Assembly: GCA_016873905.1 (NCBI GenBank)
Contig: VGVU01000046.1
Coordinates: forward strand, 1 to 10,129
Reading direction: 5' to 3'
Length of the DNA stretch: 10,129 nt
From: Betaproteobacteria bacterium
GTDB lineage: Bacteria > Pseudomonadota > Gammaproteobacteria > Burkholderiales > Thiobacillaceae
Positions 1 to 7,428 of this stretch are shown one piece after another. The position numbers and the translations under genes were made by a program. The first letter of the stretch is position 1, and every line of letters begins with the position of its first letter. A model generated the notes under the pieces. The model worked only from the letters and a program-made list of their open reading frames with translations. It did no database searches and was not told where the DNA came from.

Positions 1-813
1 GTAAAGGGCCATGCGGGTTTGCATGTTGGGCACCACGGCCTGCTGGGTTCCGTCGGCGAGAATGTGCTGATAGACGCCCAGCGCGGCCTGGCTCATGGCG
101 CGGAACGCAGAGAGCGGATAGAGCACCAGTTGCACGCCGACACCGGCCAATTCCTGGGTCGTGAACAGCGGCGTGGCGCCAAACTCGGTGATGTTGGCCA
201 GCACGGGGACATTCACCGCCTTGGTAAATTCAGCGTATTGCTCCAGGGTGTTCATGGCCTCGGGGAAGATCATGTCGGCGCCGGCCTCGACGCAGGCCTG
301 GGCGCGCTCGATGGCGCTCTGCATGCCCTCGACGGCCAGCGCATCGGTGCGCGCCATGATGACGAAACTGGCATCGACCCGCGCATCGACGGCCGCCCTG
401 ACCCGGTCAACCATCTCGCTTTGCGCCACGATGGCCTTGTTGGGGCGGTGGCCACAGCGTTTTTGCATCACCTGATCTTCAATATGGAAACCGGCCGCGC
501 CGGCTTGGGCGATCTCGCGGGTGGCACGGGCAATGTTGAAGGCACCGCCCCAGCCCGTGTCGATGTCCACCAGCAACGGCAGGTCGCTGGCCGCCGTGAT
601 GCGACGGGCGTCTTCGCAGACATCATGCAGGGTGGTGATGCCCAGGTCCGGAATCCCGAGCGACGAGGCGGCGACACCGCCGCCGGACAGATAGAGCGCC
701 TGGTGCCCGGTCTTCTGCGCCAGGATCGCCGAGTAGGCGGTGACGGCGCCGACGACTTGTAACGGGTGATTGTCTTTGACCGCTTGCCGCAGTTTCTGAC
801 CGGGAGAGATCAT
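1..813 (-). CDS. prpB: 2-methylisocitrate lyase PrpB (3' end cut by window edge)
   Basis: This cytosolic enzyme of the 2-methylcitrate cycle splits 2-methylisocitrate into pyruvate and succinate, the last step of propionate breakdown. The minus strand encodes 271 residues from ATG 813-811 with no stop before the window edge. The family is usually about 290-300 residues, so roughly 20 are missing. The family hallmarks are visible: metal-binding DIDTGWGG (D83, D85), the flexible-loop motif KRCGHRPNK with the catalytic cysteine at 120, MARTDA with R155, FPEA with E185, and NITEFGATP with N207. The KRCGHRPNK loop favours methylisocitrate lyase over ordinary isocitrate lyase, which has KKCGH followed by different residues. 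The start overlaps the stop of the upstream regulator by 4 bases (ATGA), and an AAAGGA ribosome binding site (820-825) sits inside the regulator's end. prpC and related genes would be expected beyond the edge. I am very sure of the family. Confidence 0.95.
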   Translation of the reverse strand, partial: MISPGQKLRQAVKDNHPLQVVGAVTAYSAILAQKTGHQALYLSGGGVAASSLGIPDLGITTLHDVCEDARRITAASDLPLLVDIDTGWGGAFNIARATREIAQAGAAGFHIEDQVMQKRCGHRPNKAIVAQSEMVDRVRAAVDARVDASFVIMARTDALAVEGMQSAIERAQACVEAGADMIFPEAMNTLEQYAEFTKAVNVPVLANITEFGATPLFTTQELAGVGVQLVLYPLSAFRAMSQAALGVYQHILADGTQQAVVPNMQTRMALY

Positions 814-1502
814 GAGTTTTCCTTTCGAGGAACGGATGCTGAAAGTTCTTCCGCGTCGATCAAGGCGCGGATGCTTTGCCAGGCGCCACGAATGTGTCGG
901 CGCATGAGCAGTTCGGCGAGTTCGCCATCGTGCTGGGCGATGGCCTCGACGATCTGCCGATGTTGGGTGAGGGCTGGGCGCGGCCGTTGGGCGTTGCGAC
1001 TGGTACGGTATCGGCACATACGCAGCAACTGGAAGTGTTCGCCGCTGAGTAAGCTCATCACCATGGCATTGCGGCTGCCGCGCGCAATCAGGAAATGAAA
1101 GTCGAGGTCGCTTTCGCTTTGCGAATACACCATCCCCCCGTCTTTCTCGATCTGTGTCTCGTGCTGCGCCAGCAGGTCCTGTAACTGCAGGACCTCGCTT
1201 TCTGTCATCTGCTCAGCCGCCAGGCGGCATGCCATGCCCTCCAGCGCCTCGCGCACGGCGTACAGATCTTCGAGTCGCTTGCGGTCCAGGATAATGACCC
1301 GCACGCCCGCGTTGGGGATGCGGCTCACCAGGCGTTGGCCTTCCAGGCGCCGCAAGGCCTCACGCAGCGGCCCGCGGCCCATGCCAAAGCGCTCAGCAAG
1401 CTCCGCTTCGTTCAGCTTCTGGCCTTGCGCCAGTTCGCCGGTCACGATGGCCTCGGCCAGGCGTTTGGCCGCGACATCAACAAGGGTGGTAGCAGTCTCC
1501 AT
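810..1502 (-). CDS. GntR-family (FadR subfamily, FCD domain) transcriptional regulator, probable regulator of the prp operon
   Basis: This 230-residue protein has an N-terminal winged helix-turn-helix at about residues 12-70 (LNEAELAERFGMGRGPLREALRRLE core) and a C-terminal all-helical FCD domain at about 75-215. The four FCD metal ligands appear intact: D132, H136, H181 and H203, with spacing like other metal-bound FCD proteins. This suggests binding of a carboxylate effector, plausibly a methylcitrate-cycle intermediate (inference). It overlaps prpB by 4 bases, which implies co-transcription and translational coupling. I chose ATG 1502-1500. An in-frame GTG at 1538 would add 12 residues, but it would place the palindrome at 1510-1519 inside the gene and add nothing to the DNA-binding domain. 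Neither start has a clear Shine-Dalgarno sequence, so the start is the weak point. GntR-type regulators lead prp operons in many proteobacteria, such as Pseudomonas; that context supports the role but does not prove it. Confidence 0.9.
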   Translation of the reverse strand: METATTLVDVAAKRLAEAIVTGELAQGQKLNEAELAERFGMGRGPLREALRRLEGQRLVSRIPNAGVRVIILDRKRLEDLYAVREALEGMACRLAAEQMTESEVLQLQDLLAQHETQIEKDGGMVYSQSESDLDFHFLIARGSRNAMVMSLLSGEHFQLLRMCRYRTSRNAQRPRPALTQHRQIVEAIAQHDGELAELLMRRHIRGAWQSIRALIDAEELSASVPRKENS

Positions 1503-1509
1503 GGCGGTA

Positions 1510-1519
1510 TTGTCGACAA
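1510..1519. promoter_or_regulatory. Palindrome TTGTCGACAA, proximal candidate operator of the GntR regulator
   Basis: This perfect 10-bp palindrome lies 7 bp upstream of the chosen regulator start codon. It belongs to an 18-bp block (1508-1525) that recurs at 1572-1589 with one mismatch. GntR/FadR-subfamily proteins bind short palindromes as dimers, usually near their own genes. Its place in the leader next to the ATG would suit repression by blocking transcription. Binding is inferred. Confidence 0.65.
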
Positions 1520-1573
1520 AGTTGCGGCATGCTACCACTCAATTCGGGCGATATCCACAACTAAGCGGATATA

Positions 1574-1583
1574 TTGTCGACAA
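1574..1583. promoter_or_regulatory. Palindrome TTGTCGACAA, distal candidate operator of the GntR regulator
   Basis: This is the second identical 10-bp palindrome, with its centre 64 bp from the first, about six helical turns. The flanks are AT-rich (ATATTG before it and AAAATTGCAATAATTT after it on the plus strand), which is where a promoter for the minus-strand regulator would be expected. I could not fix a convincing -35/-10 pair. The equal-phase spacing would allow two dimers on the same DNA face. Confidence 0.65.
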
Positions 1584-1704
1584 AATTGCAATAATTTGCT
1601 GCGAGGGGTTGAAGTGCCTGAGTCGCAGGGCGTTTGTAATTAGCGTGACCGAGGGCCGTGCCAGCGCGCTGAGAGTTGGGGCGTCGGTGCTGGCAGGTTG
1701 TACT

Positions 1705-3036
1705 TTAGGGCGCTTGAAGGGCGGTAACGATGGTGGTGGCGCTGCCCACGGCAAAGCGGATCTCGAGCGGGTCGTCCACCTGCAACTTTTCCGCCTGCGT
1801 GATGACCTGGCCATGCGCGTTGCGCACGATGCTGTAACCGCGTTGTAACACGGCCTCTGGATTTAGCGCCTCCAGACGCGCGGCGAGGCTGGCAATCTGG
1901 GCGGTGCGCTGTTGTTGCTGGCGACGCAGGTTTTCGCAGAGGCGGGAATGCCACAGGGTCAGCGCATGTTGACGGGTTGCCAGCTCAGGGCGTTCCAGGC
2001 GCAAAGATTGGGCGAGGCGGGTCAGGCCTTGTCGCCACACCTGCCGCTGCTGTCGCACGGCACTGTGCAAACGCTGCTGTAAATGCGCCAGATGTTGGCG
2101 TTGTTGGGCGATGCGTTGGGCAGGGTGCACGAGGCGGCGGTTGAGCTGGTCGAGGCGCTGCGCCCGCTGTTCAAATCCGCGGCGTTGCCTGTCGCGCAAT
2201 TGCACCGCCAGGGTCGCCAGGCGTTGTCGCCACTGCGGGCCGTCGGGGGTGGCCAGTTCTGCCGCACCGGTGGGGGTGGGGGCGCGCAGGGCGGCGACAA
2301 AGTCGACCAGTGTGATGTCGGTCTCGTGGCCGACGCCCGTGACAATGGGGATGCGGCTTGCGGCTACCGCGCGGGCCAGCGCTTCGTCGTTGAAGGCCCA
2401 CAGATCTTCGAGGCTGCCGCCACCGCGCACCAGCAGCAGCACCTCGCATTCAGCCCGGCGGATGGCCGCTTGCAGCGCGGCGAGCAGTTGCGCCGCTGCG
2501 CCCTCGCCCTGGACCAGACTGGGGTAGAGGATGACGCGTGCGGCCGGCCAGCGCCGTTGCAAGGTGATGGTCACATCGCGCAGGGCCGCCGCGCGGGGTG
2601 AGGTAATGATGCCGATGCGCTGCGGGTATTTCGGTAACGCTGGCTTTCGGGCTGCCGCAAACAGACCTTCGTGTTCGAGTTTCGCCTTCAGGCGCAGAAA
2701 GGCCTCATACAGGTTGCCTACGCCGGCGCGGCGCAGGGCATCCACACTGAGCTGGAATTCGCCACGCGCCTCATACAGTGTGGGTTGGGCACGGACCTCG
2801 ACTTGCTGGCCATTGCTGGGCGTAAAGTCAACGAATTGATTGCGGCCGCGAAACATCGCACAGCGGACGCTGGCCGTGCTGTCCTTGAGCGAGAAATACC
2901 AATGTCCGCTGGGGGCACGGGTCAGATTGGAAATTTCACCCGCCACCCAGCACGATGCCACCCCGTGTTCAATCGCTATGCGCACCGCCCGGTTGAGGGC
3001 AGAGACGGGGATGACGGGAGGTAGGGCGCTATCCAA
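1705..3036 (-). CDS. xseA: Exodeoxyribonuclease VII large subunit
   Basis: This is the catalytic subunit of exonuclease VII, which degrades single-stranded DNA from both ends into short oligonucleotides in the cytosol together with the small subunit XseB. The 443 residues match the family length of about 450. An N-terminal OB-fold (about 10-105) carries GEISNLTRAPSGHWYFSLKD and RCAMFR. The catalytic domain (about 135-265) has IGIITSPRAAALRDV with D154, RGGGSLEDLWAFNDE (204-218) and GVGHETDITLVDF with H237 and D240. A long Arg/Gln-rich helical region (about 270-400) is the coiled-coil stalk. The start is TTG at 3036. The gene is in the same frame as the upstream sirB-like gene, whose TAA lies 3 bases before this TTG, so no earlier start is possible, and later ones would cut the conserved VSALNRAVR. 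No xseB is visible. It is probably the last gene of the glgB-pgi-sirB-xseA transcript. Confidence 0.96.
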   Translation of the reverse strand: MDSALPPVIPVSALNRAVRIAIEHGVASCWVAGEISNLTRAPSGHWYFSLKDSTASVRCAMFRGRNQFVDFTPSNGQQVEVRAQPTLYEARGEFQLSVDALRRAGVGNLYEAFLRLKAKLEHEGLFAAARKPALPKYPQRIGIITSPRAAALRDVTITLQRRWPAARVILYPSLVQGEGAAAQLLAALQAAIRRAECEVLLLVRGGGSLEDLWAFNDEALARAVAASRIPIVTGVGHETDITLVDFVAALRAPTPTGAAELATPDGPQWRQRLATLAVQLRDRQRRGFEQRAQRLDQLNRRLVHPAQRIAQQRQHLAHLQQRLHSAVRQQRQVWRQGLTRLAQSLRLERPELATRQHALTLWHSRLCENLRRQQQQRTAQIASLAARLEALNPEAVLQRGYSIVRNAHGQVITQAEKLQVDDPLEIRFAVGSATTIVTALQAP

Positions 3037-3039
3037 GTC

Positions 3040-3399
3040 TTAGGCAGGAAAAACCTGCTTGCTGACCGCCATAAATACGATCCAGCCGAAGCAGGCGAGG
3101 GCGGCGACGAAGGCGGGTTTGCTGCCGTGTTTGAGGGCGATGCTGCCGAGGCCGATGTAGGCGAGCAACAGGACAATCTTGCCGATCAGCCAGGGGTTTT
3201 CGAGCGGATTGAGGTCGCCGATGACCAGCATGGCGATGGCGGCAGATAGCAGCACGGTGTCGTTCGTGTGTGGGGCGATCTTGATCCACCGCGCCTTGAG
3301 TCGCTCTGGCGTGGTGAAGCGCCACCAGGCGCGCAGCAGGAACAGGCTGAGCGAGACGACGACGGTGAGGGCGTGCAGGTGCTTGAGCGCGGAATACAT
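3040..3399 (-). CDS. SirB-family small integral membrane protein
   Basis: This 119-residue inner-membrane protein has four predicted membrane helices, at about 8-24, 47-62, 70-88 and 96-115. The pattern KHLHALTVVVSLSLFLLR at the start and IAPHTNDTVLL near residue 41 fits the SirB family, named after a Salmonella gene once linked to invasion-gene expression. The biochemical function of the family is not established. The conserved histidines H7, H9 and H44 and the Asp at 47 are the residues to note. ATG 3399 follows the pgi stop by one base, and GGAG at 3406-3409 in the pgi tail gives a ribosome binding site 6 bases away. The stop sits 3 bases before the xseA start, so the gene is tightly packed in the operon. 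Family placement is fairly sure; a role cannot be read from the sequence. Confidence 0.85.
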   Translation of the reverse strand: MYSALKHLHALTVVVSLSLFLLRAWWRFTTPERLKARWIKIAPHTNDTVLLSAAIAMLVIGDLNPLENPWLIGKIVLLLAYIGLGSIALKHGSKPAFVAALACFGWIVFMAVSKQVFPA

Positions 3400-3400
3400 C

Positions 3401-5071
3401 TTAGTCTCCGAGGATGCGCTGGATCAGACCAAGGGTGGAGCTGTCGTGGTTTCCGGGTTTGCCGCCGTGCAGTTCGGGGAGGATGACTTTTGCCAGTTGT
3501 TTGCCCAGTTCGACGCCCCATTGGTCGTAGCTGTTCACATTCCAGAGCACGCCTTGCACGAAGACCTTGTGTTCATACAAGGCGATCAGGCGGCCCAGGG
3601 TGCGCGGCGTGAGCCGGCGATAGAGCAGGGAATTCGTGGGGCGGTTGCCGGGGAAGACCTTGTGCGGGGCCAGGGCCTTGATTTCGGCGGGTTTGCGGCC
3701 TTCGGCGGTGAGTTCTTTCTGGACCTCGAGCAGGGTCTTGCCGCGCATCAGCGCCTCGGTTTGGGCGAGGAAGTTGGAGAGCAGGACAGCGTGCTGGCCA
3801 TTGACATCGTTGTGTGACTCGCGCCCGGCGATGAAGTCGCAGGGGATCAGGGCAGTACCCTGATGAATGAGTTGGTAGAAGGCGTGCTGGCCGTTGGTGC
3901 CGGGTTCGCCGAACAGAACCGGGCCGGTGGCGCAGGTGACGGGTTTGCCATCGCGGGTGATGCCCTTGCCGCTCGATTCCATATCGAGTTGTTGCAGGTA
4001 AGCGGGGAAACGCGCCAGGCGTTGCTCGTAGGGCAACACGGCATAGGCCTGTGCGTCCCAGAAATTGGTGTACCAGAGGCCAATCAGGGCCATCAGCACG
4101 GGCATGTTCTGATCGAGTGGGGCCTCCTTGAAATGGGTGTCCAGGTCGTGGCCACCAGCGAGCAGTTCTTCGAAGGCATCCATGCCGATGTACAGCGCGA
4201 TGGGCAGGCCGATGGCGGACCAGAGCGAATAGCGCCCGCCGACCCAGTCCCAGAAACCGAACATGTTGGCGGTGTCGATGCCGAAGGCGGCGACCGCTTC
4301 GGCGTTGGTGGAGACGGCGACGAAGTGCTTGGCCACCTGTTGCGGATCTTTTGCCGTGTCCAGGAACCAGGCGCGAGCGGCCTGGGCGTTGAGCAGCGTT
4401 TCCTGGGTGGTAAAGGTCTTGGAGGCGACGATGAACAGGGTCGTGGCCGGGTCAAGGTCTTCCAGCGTATCGACCAACTGGCTGGGATCGACATTGGAGA
4501 CGAAGTGGGCGCGAATGTTGCCGCCGTAGGGTTTCAATGCCAGACAGGCCATCGCCGGGCCCAGATCGGAGCCGCCGATGCCGATATTGACCACATCGGA
4601 GATGGGCTTGCCGCTGTAGCCTTTCCACTTGCCGGTGCGCACGCGATCGGCGAAGACGCGCATTCTTTCCAGCACGGCGCCGATGTCGGGCATGACATCG
4701 TAACCGTCAACCTGCACGGGCGTCTTTCCGCGCAGGGCGGTGTGCAGGACGGCGCGGCCTTCGGTGTGATTGATCTTCTCACCGCTGAACATGGCATCGC
4801 GCAGCGCCTCGACCTTGGCCTCTTTGGCCAGCTTGAGCAGGAGTTTCAGGGTCTGCGGGCGAATCAGATTTTTTGAGTAGTCGAGCAGGAAGGTCTCATC
4901 GGCATCGTCCAGTGCCAGCGAATAACGCGCGTTGCGTTTTTTGTCGTGGGCGAAGAGGTCGCGCAGGTGGATGTTTTTCCAGGCAGCACGCTCATCCTTG
5001 AGGGCCTTCCAGGTGGGGCTTTGGGTTAGTTTCGGGGTGGTTTTCTGGCGTGAAGCGGAGGATGCAGTCAT
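3401..5071 (-). CDS. pgi: Glucose-6-phosphate isomerase
   Basis: This cytosolic enzyme interconverts glucose 6-phosphate and fructose 6-phosphate, linking gluconeogenesis and glycolysis to glycogen synthesis. The 556 residues fit the classical bacterial/eukaryotic Pgi (E. coli about 549). Visible motifs are GIGGSDLGP (164-172), the phosphate-binding SKTFTT (217-222), signature WVGGRYSLWSAIGL (276-289), MESSGKG with catalytic E365, LIHQGT with the ring-opening H403, and signature VLWNVNSYDQWGVELGKQ with catalytic K524. I chose ATG 5071. The open frame continues upstream to 5266, but that part runs inside glgB in another frame and is not Pgi-like. The ATG lies 13 bases after the glgB stop with no clear Shine-Dalgarno sequence, so translation may depend on coupling to glgB. 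The stop is one base before the sirB-like ATG. Confidence 0.97.
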   Translation of the reverse strand: MTASSASRQKTTPKLTQSPTWKALKDERAAWKNIHLRDLFAHDKKRNARYSLALDDADETFLLDYSKNLIRPQTLKLLLKLAKEAKVEALRDAMFSGEKINHTEGRAVLHTALRGKTPVQVDGYDVMPDIGAVLERMRVFADRVRTGKWKGYSGKPISDVVNIGIGGSDLGPAMACLALKPYGGNIRAHFVSNVDPSQLVDTLEDLDPATTLFIVASKTFTTQETLLNAQAARAWFLDTAKDPQQVAKHFVAVSTNAEAVAAFGIDTANMFGFWDWVGGRYSLWSAIGLPIALYIGMDAFEELLAGGHDLDTHFKEAPLDQNMPVLMALIGLWYTNFWDAQAYAVLPYEQRLARFPAYLQQLDMESSGKGITRDGKPVTCATGPVLFGEPGTNGQHAFYQLIHQGTALIPCDFIAGRESHNDVNGQHAVLLSNFLAQTEALMRGKTLLEVQKELTAEGRKPAEIKALAPHKVFPGNRPTNSLLYRRLTPRTLGRLIALYEHKVFVQGVLWNVNSYDQWGVELGKQLAKVILPELHGGKPGNHDSSTLGLIQRILGD

Positions 5072-5084
5072 GACGGGTTTGTGT

Positions 5085-7265
5085 TTAAACAATCTGCAGG
5101 ATGATGCCAGACAATGGCGGCAAGGTGATGACGATGGAGTGGGGCATGCCCATCCAGGGTTGTGGCTGGCTTTCGATTCCGGCCCCGTTGCCTTGGTTTG
5201 AGCCGCTGTAATAGGTCGAGTCGCTATTAAAGATCTCGCGCCAGTGGCCAGCCTGTGGGCAGCCAACGCGGTAGCCCTGGCGTAGCACGGGGGTGAAGTT
5301 GAAGGCGCAGATGACGGTGCCGCCGTTCAGGTCGCGACGCAGGAAAGAGAGGATGGACTGGTCGGCATCGTGGCAGTCGATCCAGGAAAAACCCTCATGG
5401 CTGAAGTCGAGTTCGAAGAGGGCGGGTGTGTCGCGATAGAGGCGGTTGAGGTCACGGGCACAGCGTTGTACCCCTTCATGCCAATGCAGTTGCAGGCTGG
5501 ACCAGTCGAGTTCGCGGCCTTCGGACCATTCGCGCCCCTGGGCCAATTCGTTGCCCATGAAATTGAGTTTCTTGCCAGGCGAGGCCATCTGGTAGGTCAG
5601 CAAGAGGCGCAGGTTGGCAAATTGTTGCCAGGCATCGCCGGGCATCTTGCCGAGAAGCGAGCCCTTGCCGTGCACGACCTCGTCGTGAGAGAAGGGCAGG
5701 ACGAAGTTTTCGGAATAGGCGTAGAGCTGGCCAAAGGTGAGATGGCTGTGGTGATAGCGTCGGAACACCGGATCGAGGTGCAGATAGGCCAGGGTGTCGT
5801 TCATCCAGCCCATGTTCCATTTCATCGAGAAGCCCAGGCCGCCGACATAGGTTGGGCGCGAGACCATTGGCCAGGAGGTGGATTCTTCGGCGATGGTCAG
5901 TGCACCGGGGAAGGCCCCGTGCACCATGGCGTTCATCTCGCGCAGGAAGGTAATGGCATCCAGGTTTTCGCGGCCGCCGTATTTGTTTGGGATCCATTCA
6001 CCGGCCTTGCGTGAATAGTCCAGGTACAGTATTGAGGCGACGGCATCGACCCGCAGGCCGTCAAAGTGAAACTCGGATAGCCAGTAGTGGGCATTGGCGA
6101 GCAGGAACCCGCGCACCTCGTTGCGGCCGTAATTGAAGATGTGTGTGCCCCAGTCCTGGTGGATGCCTTGACGCGGGTCTTCGTGTTCATAGAGGGCGCT
6201 GCCGTCATAGCGGGCGAGGGCCCAGGCATCCTGGGGGAAATGGCCGGGCACCCAGTCGAGCAGGACCCCGAGGCCGGCCTGGTGACAGGTGTCGATGAAA
6301 TAGCGCAGGTCGTTGGGGGATCCAAAGCGCGATGTCGGCGCAAAATAACCGGTGGCCTGATAGCCCCAGGACTCGTCCAGCGGATGCTCGGTGATGGGCA
6401 GAAGTTCGAGGTGGGTGTAGCCCATCTCGACGGCGTACGGGACCAGGCTGTCCGCCATTTCGCGCCAGGTGTAGAAACGGCCGTTCGCGGCATCGGGGTG
6501 GCGGCGCCAGGAGCCGGCGTGCACCTCATAGATGTTCATCGGGGCGTGCAGCCAGTCGCGGCGGGCACGGGCTGTCATCCAGTCGTGGTCTTGCCAGGCA
6601 TGAGCGGCGGGAGCGGGGACGACGCAGGCCGTTCCGGGGCGTTGCTCGAAATGGCGGGCATAGGGGTCGATCTTGGTCAGGATGGCGCCGCTGTCACGAT
6701 TGCGTAGCTCAAAACGGTATAGGTCACCAGCCGTGAGACCTGGGATAAAGAGTTCCCAGACACCACCGTCACGGGCCCGCATCGGGTGGCAACGGCCATC
6801 CCAGGTATTGAAATCACCGACTACGGAGACCCGTTCGCAGTTGGGAGCCCAGACGGCGAAGCGTACGCCGCTGACGCCGTTGAGGGTCATGGGCTGGGCG
6901 CCAAAGCTGCGCCAGGCCTCAAGCAGGCGACCTTCGGAAAACAGATGCAGTTCGTCGTTGCTGAGCAGGGGATCGTAACCGTAGGGATCGACGATCTCGA
7001 AACTGTGGCCCTCTTCATGAATACGCAGGCGGGCCGGGCGTTGCGGTTCGGTGCTGCCTTGCCAGACAAAGAGGCCGCGCGCATCGGTGCGGGTCAGGGG
7101 CGAGAACCCGGTGGGCGTCAGAAACTCGACCCGCGAGGCGCGCGGTCGAAAAACGCGCAAAACCCAACCCGAATCACCCTCTCTGTGGGTGCCGAGCAGA
7201 CCGAACGGATCATGCAGACGCGCTGTTAGCAGGCGTTCTGTCGCGCTATGTGTGGGCGTTGGCAT
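5085..7265 (-). CDS. glgB: 1,4-alpha-glucan branching enzyme (GH13)
   Basis: This enzyme makes the alpha-1,6 branches of glycogen by moving short alpha-1,4 chains. The 726 residues match the full-length enterobacterial type (E. coli 728). The order is an N-terminal carbohydrate-binding-like module (about 10-110, with HDPFGLLGTH), a CBM48 domain (about 130-225, with AVWAPNCERVSVVGDFNTWDG), the GH13 catalytic barrel (about 245-610) and a C-terminal beta domain ending in SGIILQIV. Catalytic residues are D407 in DGLRVDAVAS, E460 in IAEEST and D528 in PFSHDEVVHGKGSLLGKMPGD, each two residues beyond my recalled E. coli numbers (405, 458, 526). ATG 7265 is supported by AAGGAG at 7273-7278, 7 bases upstream. 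It is the first gene of the minus-strand unit with pgi, sirB-like and xseA, and it diverges from glgC. Confidence 0.97.
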   Translation of the reverse strand: MPTPTHSATERLLTARLHDPFGLLGTHREGDSGWVLRVFRPRASRVEFLTPTGFSPLTRTDARGLFVWQGSTEPQRPARLRIHEEGHSFEIVDPYGYDPLLSNDELHLFSEGRLLEAWRSFGAQPMTLNGVSGVRFAVWAPNCERVSVVGDFNTWDGRCHPMRARDGGVWELFIPGLTAGDLYRFELRNRDSGAILTKIDPYARHFEQRPGTACVVPAPAAHAWQDHDWMTARARRDWLHAPMNIYEVHAGSWRRHPDAANGRFYTWREMADSLVPYAVEMGYTHLELLPITEHPLDESWGYQATGYFAPTSRFGSPNDLRYFIDTCHQAGLGVLLDWVPGHFPQDAWALARYDGSALYEHEDPRQGIHQDWGTHIFNYGRNEVRGFLLANAHYWLSEFHFDGLRVDAVASILYLDYSRKAGEWIPNKYGGRENLDAITFLREMNAMVHGAFPGALTIAEESTSWPMVSRPTYVGGLGFSMKWNMGWMNDTLAYLHLDPVFRRYHHSHLTFGQLYAYSENFVLPFSHDEVVHGKGSLLGKMPGDAWQQFANLRLLLTYQMASPGKKLNFMGNELAQGREWSEGRELDWSSLQLHWHEGVQRCARDLNRLYRDTPALFELDFSHEGFSWIDCHDADQSILSFLRRDLNGGTVICAFNFTPVLRQGYRVGCPQAGHWREIFNSDSTYYSGSNQGNGAGIESQPQPWMGMPHSIVITLPPLSGIILQIV

Positions 7266-7272
7266 TGCTAAA

Positions 7273-7278
7273 CTCCTT
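7273..7278 (-). promoter_or_regulatory. Strong ribosome binding site of glgB
   Basis: AAGGAG on the minus strand lies 7 bases before the glgB ATG and fixes that start. A GC-rich hairpin (7279-7293) ends exactly where this site begins, so the two may interact. Confidence 0.85.
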
Positions 7279-7293
7279 CGACGCGCCGCGTCG
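7279..7293 (-). promoter_or_regulatory. GC-rich hairpin in the glgB leader, touching the ribosome binding site
   Basis: On the minus-strand transcript the sequence CGACGC-GGC-GCGUCG forms a 6-bp, all-GC-or-AU perfect stem with a 3-base loop, directly followed by AAGGAG. It is too close to the start codon to be a terminator and has no T-run. A stem next to, but not covering, the ribosome binding site could modulate ribosome loading or protect the 5' end. The inverted repeat is seen; the role is inferred. Confidence 0.4.
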
Positions 7294-7383
7294 GACCGTT
7301 TGGCATTTTACGCTGAGCTCAAGGCCTGCGCACATGTTGTCGGCCATCAAATATTTCTAATAAAGGACTCATGTGTCTTGCAA

Positions 7384-7389
7384 TATAAT
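7384..7389 (+). promoter_or_regulatory. Candidate -10 box (TATAAT) of the glgC promoter
   Basis: A perfect sigma-70 -10 hexamer lies in an AT-rich part of the glgB-glgC intergenic region. The hexamer 17 bases upstream (TAAAGG, 7361-7366) is a poor -35 match, so the promoter may need an activator or be weak. A transcript starting near 7396 would give a leader of about 38 bases to the glgC GTG. For glgB, the best minus-strand -10 candidate is TAAAAT (7305-7310 reversed), also lacking a good -35. Confidence 0.5.
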
Positions 7390-7422
7390 CGCCAGCAATA
7401 GGCCTCATAGAGCCAGCTTGAT

Positions 7423-7428
7423 AGGGGA
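7423..7428 (+). promoter_or_regulatory. Ribosome binding site that decides the glgC start
   Basis: AGGGGA is the only purine-rich site in the leader. It touches the ATG at 7428, leaving no room for a ribosome there, but it is 5 bases before the in-frame GTG at 7434. That spacing is normal and favours the GTG. Confidence 0.5.

Larger units (their letters stand above)
1503..1704. other. Intergenic region between xseA and the regulator-prpB operon
   Basis: This 202-base stretch has no convincing gene. Its left half holds both regulator palindromes and the AT-rich promoter area for the minus-strand regulator. Its right half has a 7-bp inverted repeat (TGCCAGC at 1659-1665 and GCTGGCA at 1689-1695, with a 23-base loop) just after the xseA stop. 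No T-run follows, so it does not qualify as an intrinsic terminator. All genes from glgB to prpB point the same way, so read-through from xseA into the regulator cannot be excluded. Confidence 0.6.

Noticed and set aside
19..762. A 247-codon open frame on the plus strand opposite prpB
   Set aside because: Antisense to clear PrpB motifs, and His/Gly/Arg-rich with no domain.
1503..1538. GTG at 1538 as start of the GntR regulator
   Set aside because: It would put a candidate operator inside the gene and adds 12 residues before the DNA-binding domain; no ribosome binding site supports it. It is not excluded.
1659..1695. Inverted repeat after xseA as an intrinsic terminator
   Set aside because: The loop is 23 bases and no T-run follows on the minus strand.
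3863..4876. A 337-codon open frame on the plus strand opposite pgi
   Set aside because: Antisense to the conserved core of Pgi, low-complexity Gly/Ala/Gln-rich, no ribosome binding site or domain seen.
5072..5266. N-terminal extension of pgi by 65 residues into glgB
   Set aside because: The added residues read glgB in another frame, are not Pgi-like, and the ATG at 5071 gives the normal family length.
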